The position numbers were made by a program, and so were the translations under genes. The notes below the pieces were generated by a model. It searched no databases and was not told where the DNA came from. It worked only from the letters and a program-made list of their open reading frames with translations. A DNA stretch of 64,000 nt from JAXLSZ01 sp046330315 (GTDB taxonomy: Bacteria > Actinomycetota > Thermoleophilia > Solirubrobacterales > 70-9): the NCBI GenBank assembly GCA_046330315.1, contig JAXLSZ010000004.1, forward strand, positions 496,001 through 560,000. Direction: 5' to 3'. Shown piece after piece: positions 56,860-63,935 of the stretch. Within the stretch, counting starts at the first letter, position 1; the number at the start of each line of letters is the position of its first letter.

Positions 56860-57204
56860 CGATCGAGCAGGAAATCGCAACCTGGCCCTCGAGCCGCCCG
56901 TCCTGGCAGCAGGCTGTGCTACGCCAGCTCGGCCAGGGGCACGTCTTTGATCAGGCCGAGATCGATGGCATCCCCGGGTGCTGTGCGGGCCGCCCAGGGG
57001 GGCAGGACCCCTCGTGCTGCACGACGCATCAATCCCGTATCCCCTCGACAACCAGAGGGAGCAGTTCGCGACCGCCGTCCGCAGTGCGTGGCCGGAGGCG
57101 AGGTACCGCCTCGCTGGCGGCAGCGGTCCGTCCGGCGTGTAGGCGAACATGTGTTCGATTGCGGCTGGCAGGTGCGCCGCGCCCGTCATCGAAGCGAAAC
57201 CGAC
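56856..57204 (+). pseudogene. remnant of a gene that followed hsdS
   Basis: A GTG overlapping the hsdS stop starts a clean frame for about 37 codons (TIEQEIATWPSSRPSWQQAV, then LRQLGQGHVFDQAEIDGI). It then becomes low-complexity Arg/Ser/Cys sequence to a stop near 57212. In another frame, 57014-57130 reads VLHDASIPYPLDNQREQFATA and on to GGSGPSGV before a stop, like the C-terminus of a second piece. I infer an internal deletion joining the two ends out of frame. The N-terminal piece recalls, from memory only, the start of large AAA ATPases linked to type I systems. Confidence 0.55.
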
Positions 57205-57933
57205 ATGGCTGACAAGAGCGCGATCGAATGGACCGAGGCGACCTGGAACCCGGTCACGGGCTGCGATGAGGTCTCGCCCGGCTGCGCGCATTGCTACGCC
57301 AAGACGTTCGCTGAGCGATTTCGCGGCGTTCCTGCCCACCCGTACGAGCAGGGATTCGACCTGCGGCTGTGGCCGCGGCGATTGGCGCAGCCGCTGAAGT
57401 GGGCACGGCCGCGCATGATCTTCGTCAACTCGATGAGCGACCTCTTCCACGAGGACATCCCGGTCGAATACATCGAACGGGTCTTCGATGTAATGGGCCG
57501 GGCCGAGCACCACACCTTCCAGATCCTCACCAAACGCCACGAGCGACTGGCCGCACTCGCTCCGCAGCTCACCTGGCATCCGAACGTCTGGATAGGCGTC
57601 TCGATTGAGAACCGCCGGTTCGCCAAGCGCGCCGACTACCTGCGCGAAGTCGATGCCGCCGTCCGGTTCATCTCAGCCGAGCCGCTGCTTGGGCCGCTGG
57701 ACGCGCTCGGCCTCTCAGATATCGACTGGCTGATCGCAGGCGGCGAGTCCGGCCCCAAGCATCGCCCGGTCAAGCTCGAGTGGGTGCGCGACCTTCGCGA
57801 CCGCTGCATCGACGAAGGCGTGGCCTACTTCTTCAAGCAGTGGGGCGGGCATCGGCCCAAGTCGGGCGGACGCCTGCTCGATGGCCGTACATGGGACGAG
57901 ATGCCGACCGGGCGTGTGCCCCTGGCAATGTGA
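57205..57933 (+). CDS. three-Cys-motif DUF5131 (phage Gp37/Gp68-type) protein
   Basis: This 242-residue protein starts ADKSAIEWTEATWNPVTGCD and continues EVSPGCAHCYAKTFAERF. Cys20, Cys27 and Cys30 form C-x6-C-x2-C, which resembles a radical-SAM-like Fe-S cluster site. Later segments are MIFVNSMSDLFHEDIP, FQILTKRHERL, NVWIGVSIENRRFAKRADYLRE, RFISAEPLLGPLD and WLIAGGESGPKHRPV, all family landmarks (PF07505). The enzymatic activity is not established to my knowledge. Its stop overlaps the GTG of the TcmP gene, the known partner. Confidence 0.85.
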   Translation: MADKSAIEWTEATWNPVTGCDEVSPGCAHCYAKTFAERFRGVPAHPYEQGFDLRLWPRRLAQPLKWARPRMIFVNSMSDLFHEDIPVEYIERVFDVMGRAEHHTFQILTKRHERLAALAPQLTWHPNVWIGVSIENRRFAKRADYLREVDAAVRFISAEPLLGPLDALGLSDIDWLIAGGESGPKHRPVKLEWVRDLRDRCIDEGVAYFFKQWGGHRPKSGGRLLDGRTWDEMPTGRVPLAM

Positions 57934-58898
57934 GCCCGCCGGCAAGCCGCTCCTGGGGCTTCTGGACGGAGGCCAAGCTCGCGATCCTGCGCAGCTACCT
58001 ACCTTCGTTTCTGCGTGCCTCGAAGGGCAGGGCCACCGAGTTCGTCTACCTCGACGCATTCGCCGGCGAGGGACACGGGACCAGCCGACTCACCGGCGAG
58101 GCGTTCCCGGGATCCGCCCGCATCGCGCTCGACGTCGATGTAGCCGGCGGCTTCACGAAGTTGCGCTTCTTCGAGCAGGCAAACAAGGCTGCCGAACTCG
58201 AGCAGCGACTGCGCGCCGACTACCCAGGGCGCGACATCAAGGTCTACGGCGGCGACTGCAACCAGACGATTGCGACGGCGCTGGCCGAGCTTCACCCCAT
58301 TCGCTGGGCGCCGACATTCGCGTTCATAGACCCCGACGGAATGGAGCTGGCGTGGGACACGCTGAAGCAGCTCGCCGCCCACAAACTCGGATACAAAAAG
58401 CCCGGTTCAGGACCCGAGTACAAGGTCGAGCTTTGGCTGCTGTTTCCGACCCAGGGATTGATCCGCATGCTCGCTCTCGACGACGAGAGGCTTCTGCCGA
58501 ACCATGAGAGCGCCGCGACGCGCTTGTTTGGCACCGAGGCCTGGCGCCACGTCTACGCTCGGCGCCGCGCGGGCCGGCTCGATCCCGCCGAGGCCAAGGA
58601 GGAGTACGTCAACCTCATGCGCTGGCGCCTCGTTCACGACCTCGGATATGCCAAGACGCACCCCTTCGAGTTGAAGAACACTGCTGGCGGCACGATCTAC
58701 CACATGATCTTTGCCACCGACAATGCCGCAGGCGACAGGATCATGGCCGACATTTACACCGCCGCCGCTAGGACCATCCCGGCGATGCAACGCGAAGCGC
58801 ACGACCGCAAGTCCGGCCAGATCCCTTTCGAACTCGACGATCCAGCGGCCGCGGCGACGTACGAACATGCGCCGCCATGGGAGCCGGCGACGAGCTGA
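57930..58898 (+). CDS. tcmP: three-Cys-motif partner protein TcmP
   Basis: This 322-residue protein opens WGFWTEAKLAILRSYLPSFL, then TEFVYLDAFAGEGHGTSRLTG. That is a methyltransferase-like strand-loop (DAFAGEG) characteristic of TcmP. It continues KLRFFEQANKAAELEQRL, PTFAFIDPDGMELAWDTLKQLA (D-P-D-G, where amino-methyltransferases have NPPY/DPPY), and ELWLLFPTQGLIRM. The family always travels with a three-Cys-motif protein, as here, with coupled GTGA translation. The Rossmann pattern suggests SAM or nucleotide chemistry. As island cargo beside restriction genes, the pair is a candidate defence or DNA/RNA-modification module. Confidence 0.83.
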   Translation: MSPPASRSWGFWTEAKLAILRSYLPSFLRASKGRATEFVYLDAFAGEGHGTSRLTGEAFPGSARIALDVDVAGGFTKLRFFEQANKAAELEQRLRADYPGRDIKVYGGDCNQTIATALAELHPIRWAPTFAFIDPDGMELAWDTLKQLAAHKLGYKKPGSGPEYKVELWLLFPTQGLIRMLALDDERLLPNHESAATRLFGTEAWRHVYARRRAGRLDPAEAKEEYVNLMRWRLVHDLGYAKTHPFELKNTAGGTIYHMIFATDNAAGDRIMADIYTAAARTIPAMQREAHDRKSGQIPFELDDPAAAATYEHAPPWEPATS

Positions 58899-58951
58899 TG
58901 CGGGTTTAACGCAGGCCACGCCGCCTGGCGTGCATCGTGTCTCGAGTCCTG

Positions 58952-58969
58952 TGCAAACAAATTGCAAAC
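58952..58969 (+). other. integrase arm-type site, right
   Basis: TGCAAAC at 58952-58958 and 58963-58969, with the same 11-bp period and the same trailing GCRCGAT as at the left end (44553-44579). It lies about 120 bp inside attR. Confidence 0.6.
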
Positions 58970-59008
58970 GCACGATCCAGGACGAGGCCGGACCGGCCTG
59001 GATCGTGC
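58970..59008 (+). terminator. hairpin after tcmP
   Basis: GCACGATCCAGG (58970-58981) pairs perfectly with CCTGGATCGTGC (58997-59008) around a 15-nt loop. It is a probable terminator for the R-M/TcmP operon, directly adjoining the arm site. Confidence 0.65.
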
Positions 59009-59087
59009 TCCTCGGTGAGCAACTTTGGCCGGCTTGCCAAAGGGGTTCACGGGCATCGCCGGACCCGTCATCACAACCCGCCCCAAA

Positions 59088-59127
59088 GATGATGTCCGAG
59101 GACGCCAAGTTCGCGCTGGGGTTCTGA
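59088..59127 (+). other. attR: right attachment site of the genomic island
   Basis: This 40-bp copy of the DUF59 3' end differs from attL only at one G/C position (GACGCCAAG instead of GACGCGAAG). It is in direct orientation and is not preceded by any DUF59 coding sequence, so it is a duplicated site rather than a gene. Confidence 0.85.
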
Positions 59128-59133
59128 CCTCAG

Positions 59134-59697
59134 TTACTTCTGTTCAGCCAGCCAGGCGCTGGCTCGGCCGGCGGATTCGGAGAACTCGGCGGGGAGCTGC
59201 GACAGGCGCTCAGTGAGCTCCTCGGACTCGACCAGGCCAGCGCCCAGGAGTGCACCGACGAAATTGCGGTCCTTCTCACGAAACGCGCAGAGCTTGGCGG
59301 CGCAGAGATCGTGCTTGTCGACGCACCATCCGATGAACTGGGGCTCACCTGAGGGCGCAGCCGTGTTGGCGTTCTGCACCTTGACGAGCCGTTGACGCCA
59401 ACCGCTCGGCAGCGCGCAACTCTCCAGATCGACGCCGTCGATGCTGAATCCGTGAGCGCTTTCGAACGGCGACAGCTCACCCGCCGCTCCCTCGATCAGG
59501 TCGCCGAGCCGGATCGTCTCTTCGTTGTCGTCGGCGATCGGAAGGATGTCGATCTCCAGCGACATCGTGGCCGCAGCCGGCAGGTCCTGCTCGCGGTAGG
59601 TGCCGAGAATCGCCTGAGAGCCGACAACGATCACCTCGGGCGCCCCAACGATCTGGCAAGCCGCTCGGATGGTGTGCTCGAGCTGGTCGCGCCGCAT
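59134..59697 (-). CDS. nucleotidyltransferase-like protein (DUF6036/AbiEii-like), probable toxin
   Basis: This 187-residue protein has VIVVGSQAILGTYREQ (the G-S helix of the polymerase-beta-like fold), followed by TMSLEIDILPIADDNEET, whose E/D-x-D pair can hold metal. A C-terminal helical region follows (KHDLCAAKLCAFREKDRNFVGALL), resembling the DUF6036/AbiEii pattern with K-x-x-A-x-R-x-K-D. It should transfer a nucleotide to RNA or protein. The ATG overlaps the stop of the upstream HTH gene by one base (TGATG). It is likely the toxin of a two-gene module. Confidence 0.75.
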   Translation of the reverse strand: MRRDQLEHTIRAACQIVGAPEVIVVGSQAILGTYREQDLPAAATMSLEIDILPIADDNEETIRLGDLIEGAAGELSPFESAHGFSIDGVDLESCALPSGWRQRLVKVQNANTAAPSGEPQFIGWCVDKHDLCAAKLCAFREKDRNFVGALLGAGLVESEELTERLSQLPAEFSESAGRASAWLAEQK

Positions 59698-60212
59698 CAG
59701 CGCTCCGCGAGCAACTGGTGGCGCTCCTGGGGCGAGAGCAGGCCGCCGAAGGGGCTGACCTCGCGCATCTCGATCGAGTTCCGGTCAAGGCCCGTCAGAA
59801 CGCGATGAAGACCAGGGACGTCGCCACCCTGGATCAGCCGCTCCCATTGGTCCAGATTCCGCTCGTGGGGTTGGCCTTGCACCCCACGGCGCAGGCGGGT
59901 CAGGTTGCTGGTGAGGGTCGGTCGCCACTCCTCCAACCGGGAGCGGGTGAGAGAGGTCGAGAGCCGGCGGTGAAGCAGCCAGGAACGGCGCTCAGAGCGA
60001 GTCAGCCGCGGGGTCACGGGGCGCCGCACCACCTCAAGGCGCCGGCCCATGCACGACAGCAGCCGGTCGAGCTGCTCGTCGCTCATCTCGATCTTTCCGG
60101 ACAGCATCTGACTGATGCTCGGCTGGTGCACGCCGCTTAGCCGGGACAACTCAGACTGGCTGGTGTCGGTTTCGACCATCACCTCGCGCAGCAATTCACA
60201 GCGGTTGCTCAT
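59697..60212 (-). CDS. XRE-type HTH protein, probable antitoxin
   Basis: This 171-residue protein has an N-terminal Cro/C1-type HTH (LLREVMVETDTSQSELSRLSGVHQPSISQMLSG, cut at residues about 7-39), then a basic helical C-terminus (LTRSERRSWLLHRRLSTSLTRSRLEEW). The operon order HTH then nucleotidyltransferase, the one-base overlap and an AT-rich palindromic promoter fit an autoregulated toxin-antitoxin module. It is more A+T-rich at its promoter than anything nearby, which supports recent transfer. Confidence 0.78.
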   Translation of the reverse strand: MSNRCELLREVMVETDTSQSELSRLSGVHQPSISQMLSGKIEMSDEQLDRLLSCMGRRLEVVRRPVTPRLTRSERRSWLLHRRLSTSLTRSRLEEWRPTLTSNLTRLRRGVQGQPHERNLDQWERLIQGGDVPGLHRVLTGLDRNSIEMREVSPFGGLLSPQERHQLLAER

Positions 60213-60222
60213 CGGAAAAAAC

Positions 60223-60243
60223 ATAGCATATTTTGCTATAGCA
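60223..60243 (-). promoter_or_regulatory. palindromic AT-rich operator/promoter of the HTH-nucleotidyltransferase pair
   Basis: ATAGCA (60223-60228) and TGCTAT (60234-60239) form an inverted repeat with a 5-bp spacer, overlapped by the palindrome TGCTATAGCA (60234-60243). The site is 10 bp upstream of the start codon and contains a TATGCT -10-like hexamer on the minus strand, so the HTH protein probably represses itself here. Confidence 0.6.
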
Positions 60244-60292
60244 ATCGGGAGTGAGCCGCTTGCGCCCACAAACCCCTCGCTCCAGATTTGGA

Positions 60293-60332
60293 GATGATGT
60301 CCGAGGGCGGGAAGCTTGCGCTGGGGTTCTGA
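60293..60332 (+). other. third att-like copy
   Basis: This copy matches attL at 36 of 40 bases (GATGATGTCCGAGGGCGGGA, then AGCTTGCGCTGGGGTTCTGA). With 59088 it brackets the HTH/nucleotidyltransferase module, so that module looks like a second, smaller insertion at the same hotspot. A CCAAGCGGT follows about 10 bp later, as it does after attL. Confidence 0.8.
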
Positions 60333-60475
60333 TCCCCATTCCCAAGCGGTGGCTTGGCGGTCGGGGGAGCCCCGAGAGGCGATTGCTCTAAGAATGGTCC
60401 AAGGCGAAAGGCCAACTCGATGGTGAACTCCATCACGACAATCGTCCGGCGTCCCGGTTCGACCAGCTCGAGGCC

Positions 60476-61039
60476 ATGCTGATCTACTCGATGGGCGTTT
60501 CGGTCGACGGCTTCATCGCCGACCGCGAGGGCAGATTCGGGTGGACGGTCCCCAGCGAGGAGCAGTTCGGATTCCACCTCGCGCAGACGCGCGAGCTCGG
60601 CTGCTATCTGTGCGGCCGCAGGCTCTACGAGACGATGCTGCCCTGGGAGACGGATCCGTCGATGCGCGACAGCGAGCTCCGGGCCGCGTTCGCCGACGTC
60701 TGGTCCGCGATCCCGAAGCTCGTCTTCAGCCGCACGCTCGACCGCGTCCAGGGCAATGCCCGGCTGGCCGAGACCTCGGTGGCCGAGGAGGTCGCCGCGG
60801 CGCTCGAGAGGACCGACAAGGACGTCTCGATCGGCGGCGCCGGCCTGGCCGCGACGGCGATCGAGCTCGGCCTCGTCGACGAGCTGCGCATGTTCCGCAA
60901 CCCGGTCCTCGTCGGTGGCGGCACCCCGTTCCTGCCACCGGTCACCGACGAGGTCCGGCTGGAGCTGATCGAGACCAGGACGTTCGGATCGCGGGTGATC
61001 TACGAGCGCTACGGGCGCGCCCGCGACGAGGCGGACTGA
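60476..61039 (+). CDS. dihydrofolate reductase/RibD C-terminal family protein
   Basis: This 187-residue protein has the RibD_C/DHFR fold. MLIYSMGVSVDGFIADREGRF is strand A with the conserved S-x-D-G-x-x-A. ELGCYLCGRRLYETMLPWE is the NADPH-site helix. LVFSRTLDRVQGNARLAE follows, then VSIGGAGLAATAIELGLVDELRMFRNPVLVGGGTPF (cofactor glycines) and RTFGSRVIYERY. It is a reductase of unknown substrate; this family is very common in actinobacteria and mostly uncharacterised. It lies between two att-like copies. Confidence 0.88.
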   Translation: MLIYSMGVSVDGFIADREGRFGWTVPSEEQFGFHLAQTRELGCYLCGRRLYETMLPWETDPSMRDSELRAAFADVWSAIPKLVFSRTLDRVQGNARLAETSVAEEVAAALERTDKDVSIGGAGLAATAIELGLVDELRMFRNPVLVGGGTPFLPPVTDEVRLELIETRTFGSRVIYERYGRARDEAD

Positions 61040-61075
61040 CAGACGCCGACCCACCTCAGCGTGGCGGCGTTCCTC

Positions 61076-61106
61076 GATGCTGTCCGGGGACGCCAGGTCC
61101 GCACCG
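61076..61106 (+). other. fourth att-like copy (degenerate)
   Basis: GATGCTGTCCGGGGACGCCA matches the first 20 bases of attR at 18 positions, after which similarity fades. It lies 37 bp after the DHFR-family stop and just before the end of the beta-helix gene. Confidence 0.5.
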
Positions 61107-61114
61107 GGTCGCGC

Positions 61115-62563
61115 TCAGCTCCGGCGCTCGAAGGCCCCGCTGTCGGGGTGCTCGTCGCGGCTCACGCCACGCTGGTCGCGCTTCGGCGAGGTCGCCTTCG
61201 AGGCGTGGCCGATCGCAGCGCTGCGCTTGCGCAGTGCGATCGTCTCGGTCGGTCCCCCGTTGTCGGCGAGCCGGCCGATCCTGGGATTGGACCGCACGAG
61301 ATCCGTCGGCCCCGGGAGCCCGAGGCAGCCGGCCGCATCGCCGAACAGGTTGTGGCCCTTGGAGGCCTGTGGCGCGCCGAACAGGCAATCCGGTCCGGTC
61401 CCCCCGGTGCCGACCTCGTTCAGCGCGATCAGGGAGTTGCGGATCTCGTAGGCGGCCCCGCTGTCGCCCGACAGGCCGCCGCCTCCTTCGCCGCCGGCGC
61501 CGTCGTCGTTGGCGGTGTTGCGAGCGACGGTGACCGCGTTTAGCCTGGCGACGGCTCCGGGCACCTGCGAGATGCCGCCGCCGTACTCGCTCGCGCGGTT
61601 GCCGGCCAGCGTGACGTTGACCAGCTGCACCGTGCCGCCGTCGTTGTGGATCCCACCACCGTTCTCGGCGCTGTTGCCGCTGATCGTCGAGTCGCGGACG
61701 ATCAGCCTGTGCTTGTCGTCGTTGTAGACCCCGCCGCCGTCGCCGGTGGCGTGGTTCCCGGCAACCGTGCTCTTGGAGATCACCACCCTGCCGAAGACCC
61801 AGATTCCCGCTCCGTCGGCTCCATTGGCGCTCAGCGTGTTGTCGATCACGCGGCTGCGGACCACCTGGACCGTGGGGGTGCCGAAGTAGGCGGCGCCGGC
61901 GATCCCATTGTCCCCGTTGTGAGCAACGGTGGACCGCACGATCCGCACCTCACCGCCGAAGGTGACGATCCCGCCGTCGGGGCCGCGGGTGAATGTGGAG
62001 CGGGAGATGGTCAGATCGCCCGAGCCGGTCGAGATCGCCGCGTTGTCGTCGCGCTTGAACAGGCACCGGGTGACGAGCAAGGTGCCCGAGTTCGCGTTCA
62101 CCCCGCCCCCGCCCCCCGAGACGTTGAGCGGGCCCCCGTCGACGATCGCCAGGGAGCGCAGCGCCAGCCGGTGATCGCCGACGATCTCGAGGACGCGATC
62201 GGCGATCGCCGGATCGTCGTCCCCGTCGATCGCGTCGATGGTCGCCACTCGCCCGCGGGCTGGGGCGATCGTCAGATTGCCCTTCACGTCGAGGTCCCCG
62301 GTCCTCGCCGCGTCCTCGCCGCGGCCCACCCGCGACAACGTGTAGGTCCTGCCGGAGCGCAGGAGGATCGTGTCCGCGCCAGGGTGGTTGTTGGCCCTGA
62401 TCACGGCCTCGCGGAGGCTGCAATCCCCGGGGGTGCAGCCGTCGGGGGCGTGGTCCCCGAGCCTGTTCGGCCGGGAGGTGTCGCCCGATGCGCTCGGCGC
62501 GAGTGCGAGTGCGACGGCCGCGGCGGCCGCGGACAGGGCTCCTGCCCGCCGAAGGTCCCTCAT
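61115..62563 (-). CDS. secreted right-handed beta-helix protein with choice-of-anchor Q-type C-terminus
   Basis: This 482-residue protein has a signal peptide (ALSAAAAAVALALAPSASG). CTPGDCSLREAVIRANNHPGADTILL is the usual opening of such proteins. About ten beta-helix rungs follow (STVAGNHATGDGGGVYNDD, STISGNSAENGGGIHNDGG, VTLAGNRASEYGGGISQ). The end LADNGGPTETIALRKRSAAIGHA...DQRGVSR...DSGAFERRS is the choice-of-anchor Q motif. It is exported and probably surface-associated, with polysaccharide binding or lyase-like activity possible. No catalytic residues can be assigned. It is bracketed by two degenerate att-like copies. Confidence 0.85.
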   Translation of the reverse strand: MRDLRRAGALSAAAAAVALALAPSASGDTSRPNRLGDHAPDGCTPGDCSLREAVIRANNHPGADTILLRSGRTYTLSRVGRGEDAARTGDLDVKGNLTIAPARGRVATIDAIDGDDDPAIADRVLEIVGDHRLALRSLAIVDGGPLNVSGGGGGVNANSGTLLVTRCLFKRDDNAAISTGSGDLTISRSTFTRGPDGGIVTFGGEVRIVRSTVAHNGDNGIAGAAYFGTPTVQVVRSRVIDNTLSANGADGAGIWVFGRVVISKSTVAGNHATGDGGGVYNDDKHRLIVRDSTISGNSAENGGGIHNDGGTVQLVNVTLAGNRASEYGGGISQVPGAVARLNAVTVARNTANDDGAGGEGGGGLSGDSGAAYEIRNSLIALNEVGTGGTGPDCLFGAPQASKGHNLFGDAAGCLGLPGPTDLVRSNPRIGRLADNGGPTETIALRKRSAAIGHASKATSPKRDQRGVSRDEHPDSGAFERRS

Positions 62564-62695
62564 CGCCGCGTCCCGCTCACCGTGGAACCGCCTTTCAATT
62601 GCCCCGTTGCGGGCACCCTACACCGGGGGAATCGGAGCGGCCAGGATGGGAACCCGGAGTCGGGCCAGGCGTCGGCGATCCCCGCCGCGGAGTGG

Positions 62696-62725
62696 GATGA
62701 TGTCCGGGGACGCCAGGCTCGCGCC
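62696..62725 (+). other. fifth att-like copy (degenerate)
   Basis: GATGATGTCCGGGGACGCCA, then GGCTCGCGCC, matches attR at 26 of 30 bases. It lies between the beta-helix gene start and the next core gene, and would be the outer end of the accreted region. Confidence 0.6.
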
Positions 62726-62779
62726 GGCGGCTCCCCCGGGTGGGAGAATCCCGGTGCGCGCCGCGAAAGGGGGCACCGA

Positions 62780-63406
62780 ATGCACAGCACGCTTCGCTCC
62801 GAGGTCGACGTCTTCCGCCTCGCGGTGATCATCGCTCTGGGCGCCCTCGCCGTGGGCGCCCTCGCCGTGGGCGCCAAACCCCTCCACGGCGTGCTCCTCG
62901 GCGCCGCGCTGGTCCTGGGGGGGATCGGCCTCGCCCTGTGGCGGGCGCGGGGAGGCGAACCCCGCCGGGTGCGGATCGCCCGCGCCCCCGGCGACGGGCG
63001 GCACCGGATCCTCGTCATCGCCAACGAGACCGTCGGCGGCGCCGCCCTGGGGGAGCTGCGCAACCACGCCCGGGGACGGAGCTGCGAGGTCCTGGTCGTC
63101 AGCCCCGCGGCGACCGGCTCCGAGCTGAAGCGCTGGACCACCGACTTCGGCGACGCGCGGGCCGAGGCCGAGCGCCGCTGCCTGCGGTCGGTGCGCGCCA
63201 TCGAGGCCGCCGGCCTGGCGGCCACGGGGGAGGTCGGCGACGCCGATCCGAGCGTCGCGATCGAGAGCGCCCTGCTGCGCTTCCCGGCGGACGAGATGGT
63301 GATCTGCACGCACCCCCCCGGGCGCGCCGACCGCCTGGAGCGCGGCGCGGTGGAGAAGGCCCGGGCAGAGGTCGGGCTGCCGATCACCCAGCTGGTCGTC
63401 GAATGA
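62780..63406 (+). CDS. membrane-anchored universal-stress-protein-like protein
   Basis: In this 208-residue protein two membrane helices fill residues about 12-53 (LAVIIALGALAVGALAVGA and VLLGAALVLGGIGLALW). A cytoplasmic alpha/beta domain starts HRILVIANETVGGAALGELRN, then CEVLVVSPAATGSELKRWTTD, and ends FPADEMVICTHPPGRADRLERGAVEKARAEVGLPITQLVVE. The last part resembles the USP fold, where G-x2-G-x9-G binds ATP, but that loop is not clear here. AAAGGGGGC precedes the ATG. The exact role is unknown. It converges on the cytochrome c gene. Confidence 0.75.
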   Translation: MHSTLRSEVDVFRLAVIIALGALAVGALAVGAKPLHGVLLGAALVLGGIGLALWRARGGEPRRVRIARAPGDGRHRILVIANETVGGAALGELRNHARGRSCEVLVVSPAATGSELKRWTTDFGDARAEAERRCLRSVRAIEAAGLAATGEVGDADPSVAIESALLRFPADEMVICTHPPGRADRLERGAVEKARAEVGLPITQLVVE

Positions 63407-63446
63407 AGGTCCGGGCTGCGAGGACCGCTGAGGGCCGGGCCGGCTC

Positions 63447-63875
63447 CTAGCCGCTGAGGCTCTTGATGTACTCGATCAGGGCCGCGACGTCCTGCTTTGA
63501 GAGCTTCCCCTCGTAGGAGGGCATGAGGGGGCCGAAGCCCGAGTGGACCTGGGCGCTCGGGTCGAGCATCGCCGTCTTCAGGTAGGTGTCGTCGACCTTG
63601 ACGGTGGTGCCGTCGTCGAGCGCGACCGTGGTCCCGTAGATCTGGCTCCAGGTCGGCCCGACGCTGGTCGAACCATCCGTGCTGTGGCACGCGGTGCAGC
63701 CCTGGGAGGAGGCCGCCGCCTCGCCCTGCTTGACCAGCGCCGGGTCCACCTTGACGCGGACCGCCGGACCCCCGCCGCCGGTCGAGGTCTTGGCGGGGCG
63801 CCCGAACCATGCCGCCCCGACCACGACCGCGAGCACGACCAGCAGCCCCGCGGCGATCCAGGACATCCGGCTCAC
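63447..63875 (-). CDS. membrane-anchored monohaem cytochrome c
   Basis: This 142-residue protein has an N-terminal membrane anchor (WIAAGLLVVLAVVVGAAWF) and a class I cytochrome c domain with QGCTACHSTDG (Cys60-x-x-Cys63-His64 haem site). The axial Met is in GPLMPSYEGKLSKQDVAALIEYI. The insert PTWSQIYGTTVALDDGTTVKVDDTYLKTAML is typical of the cytochrome c domains attached to cytochrome oxidase subunit II. It transfers electrons outside the membrane. GTG at 63875 or ATG at 63866 could be the start. It lies 60 bp downstream of another gene on the same strand. Confidence 0.88.
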   Translation of the reverse strand: MSRMSWIAAGLLVVLAVVVGAAWFGRPAKTSTGGGGPAVRVKVDPALVKQGEAAASSQGCTACHSTDGSTSVGPTWSQIYGTTVALDDGTTVKVDDTYLKTAMLDPSAQVHSGFGPLMPSYEGKLSKQDVAALIEYIKSLSG

Positions 63876-63935
63876 CGGCTCGACCCCTTCCCGATCCCCG
63901 CCGGGGGGGCCGGGCTCCTCGGGCCCGTCATCGGG

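Noticed and set aside
60236..61054. Minus-strand frame covering the DHFR-family gene
   Set aside because: Shadow of the plus-strand gene, which has clear RibD/DHFR motifs.
63872..63931. 19-codon ORF whose stop overlaps the cytochrome c GTG
   Set aside because: Too short, Pro/Gly/Ser-rich and without supporting features; the overlap is probably chance in GC-rich DNA.
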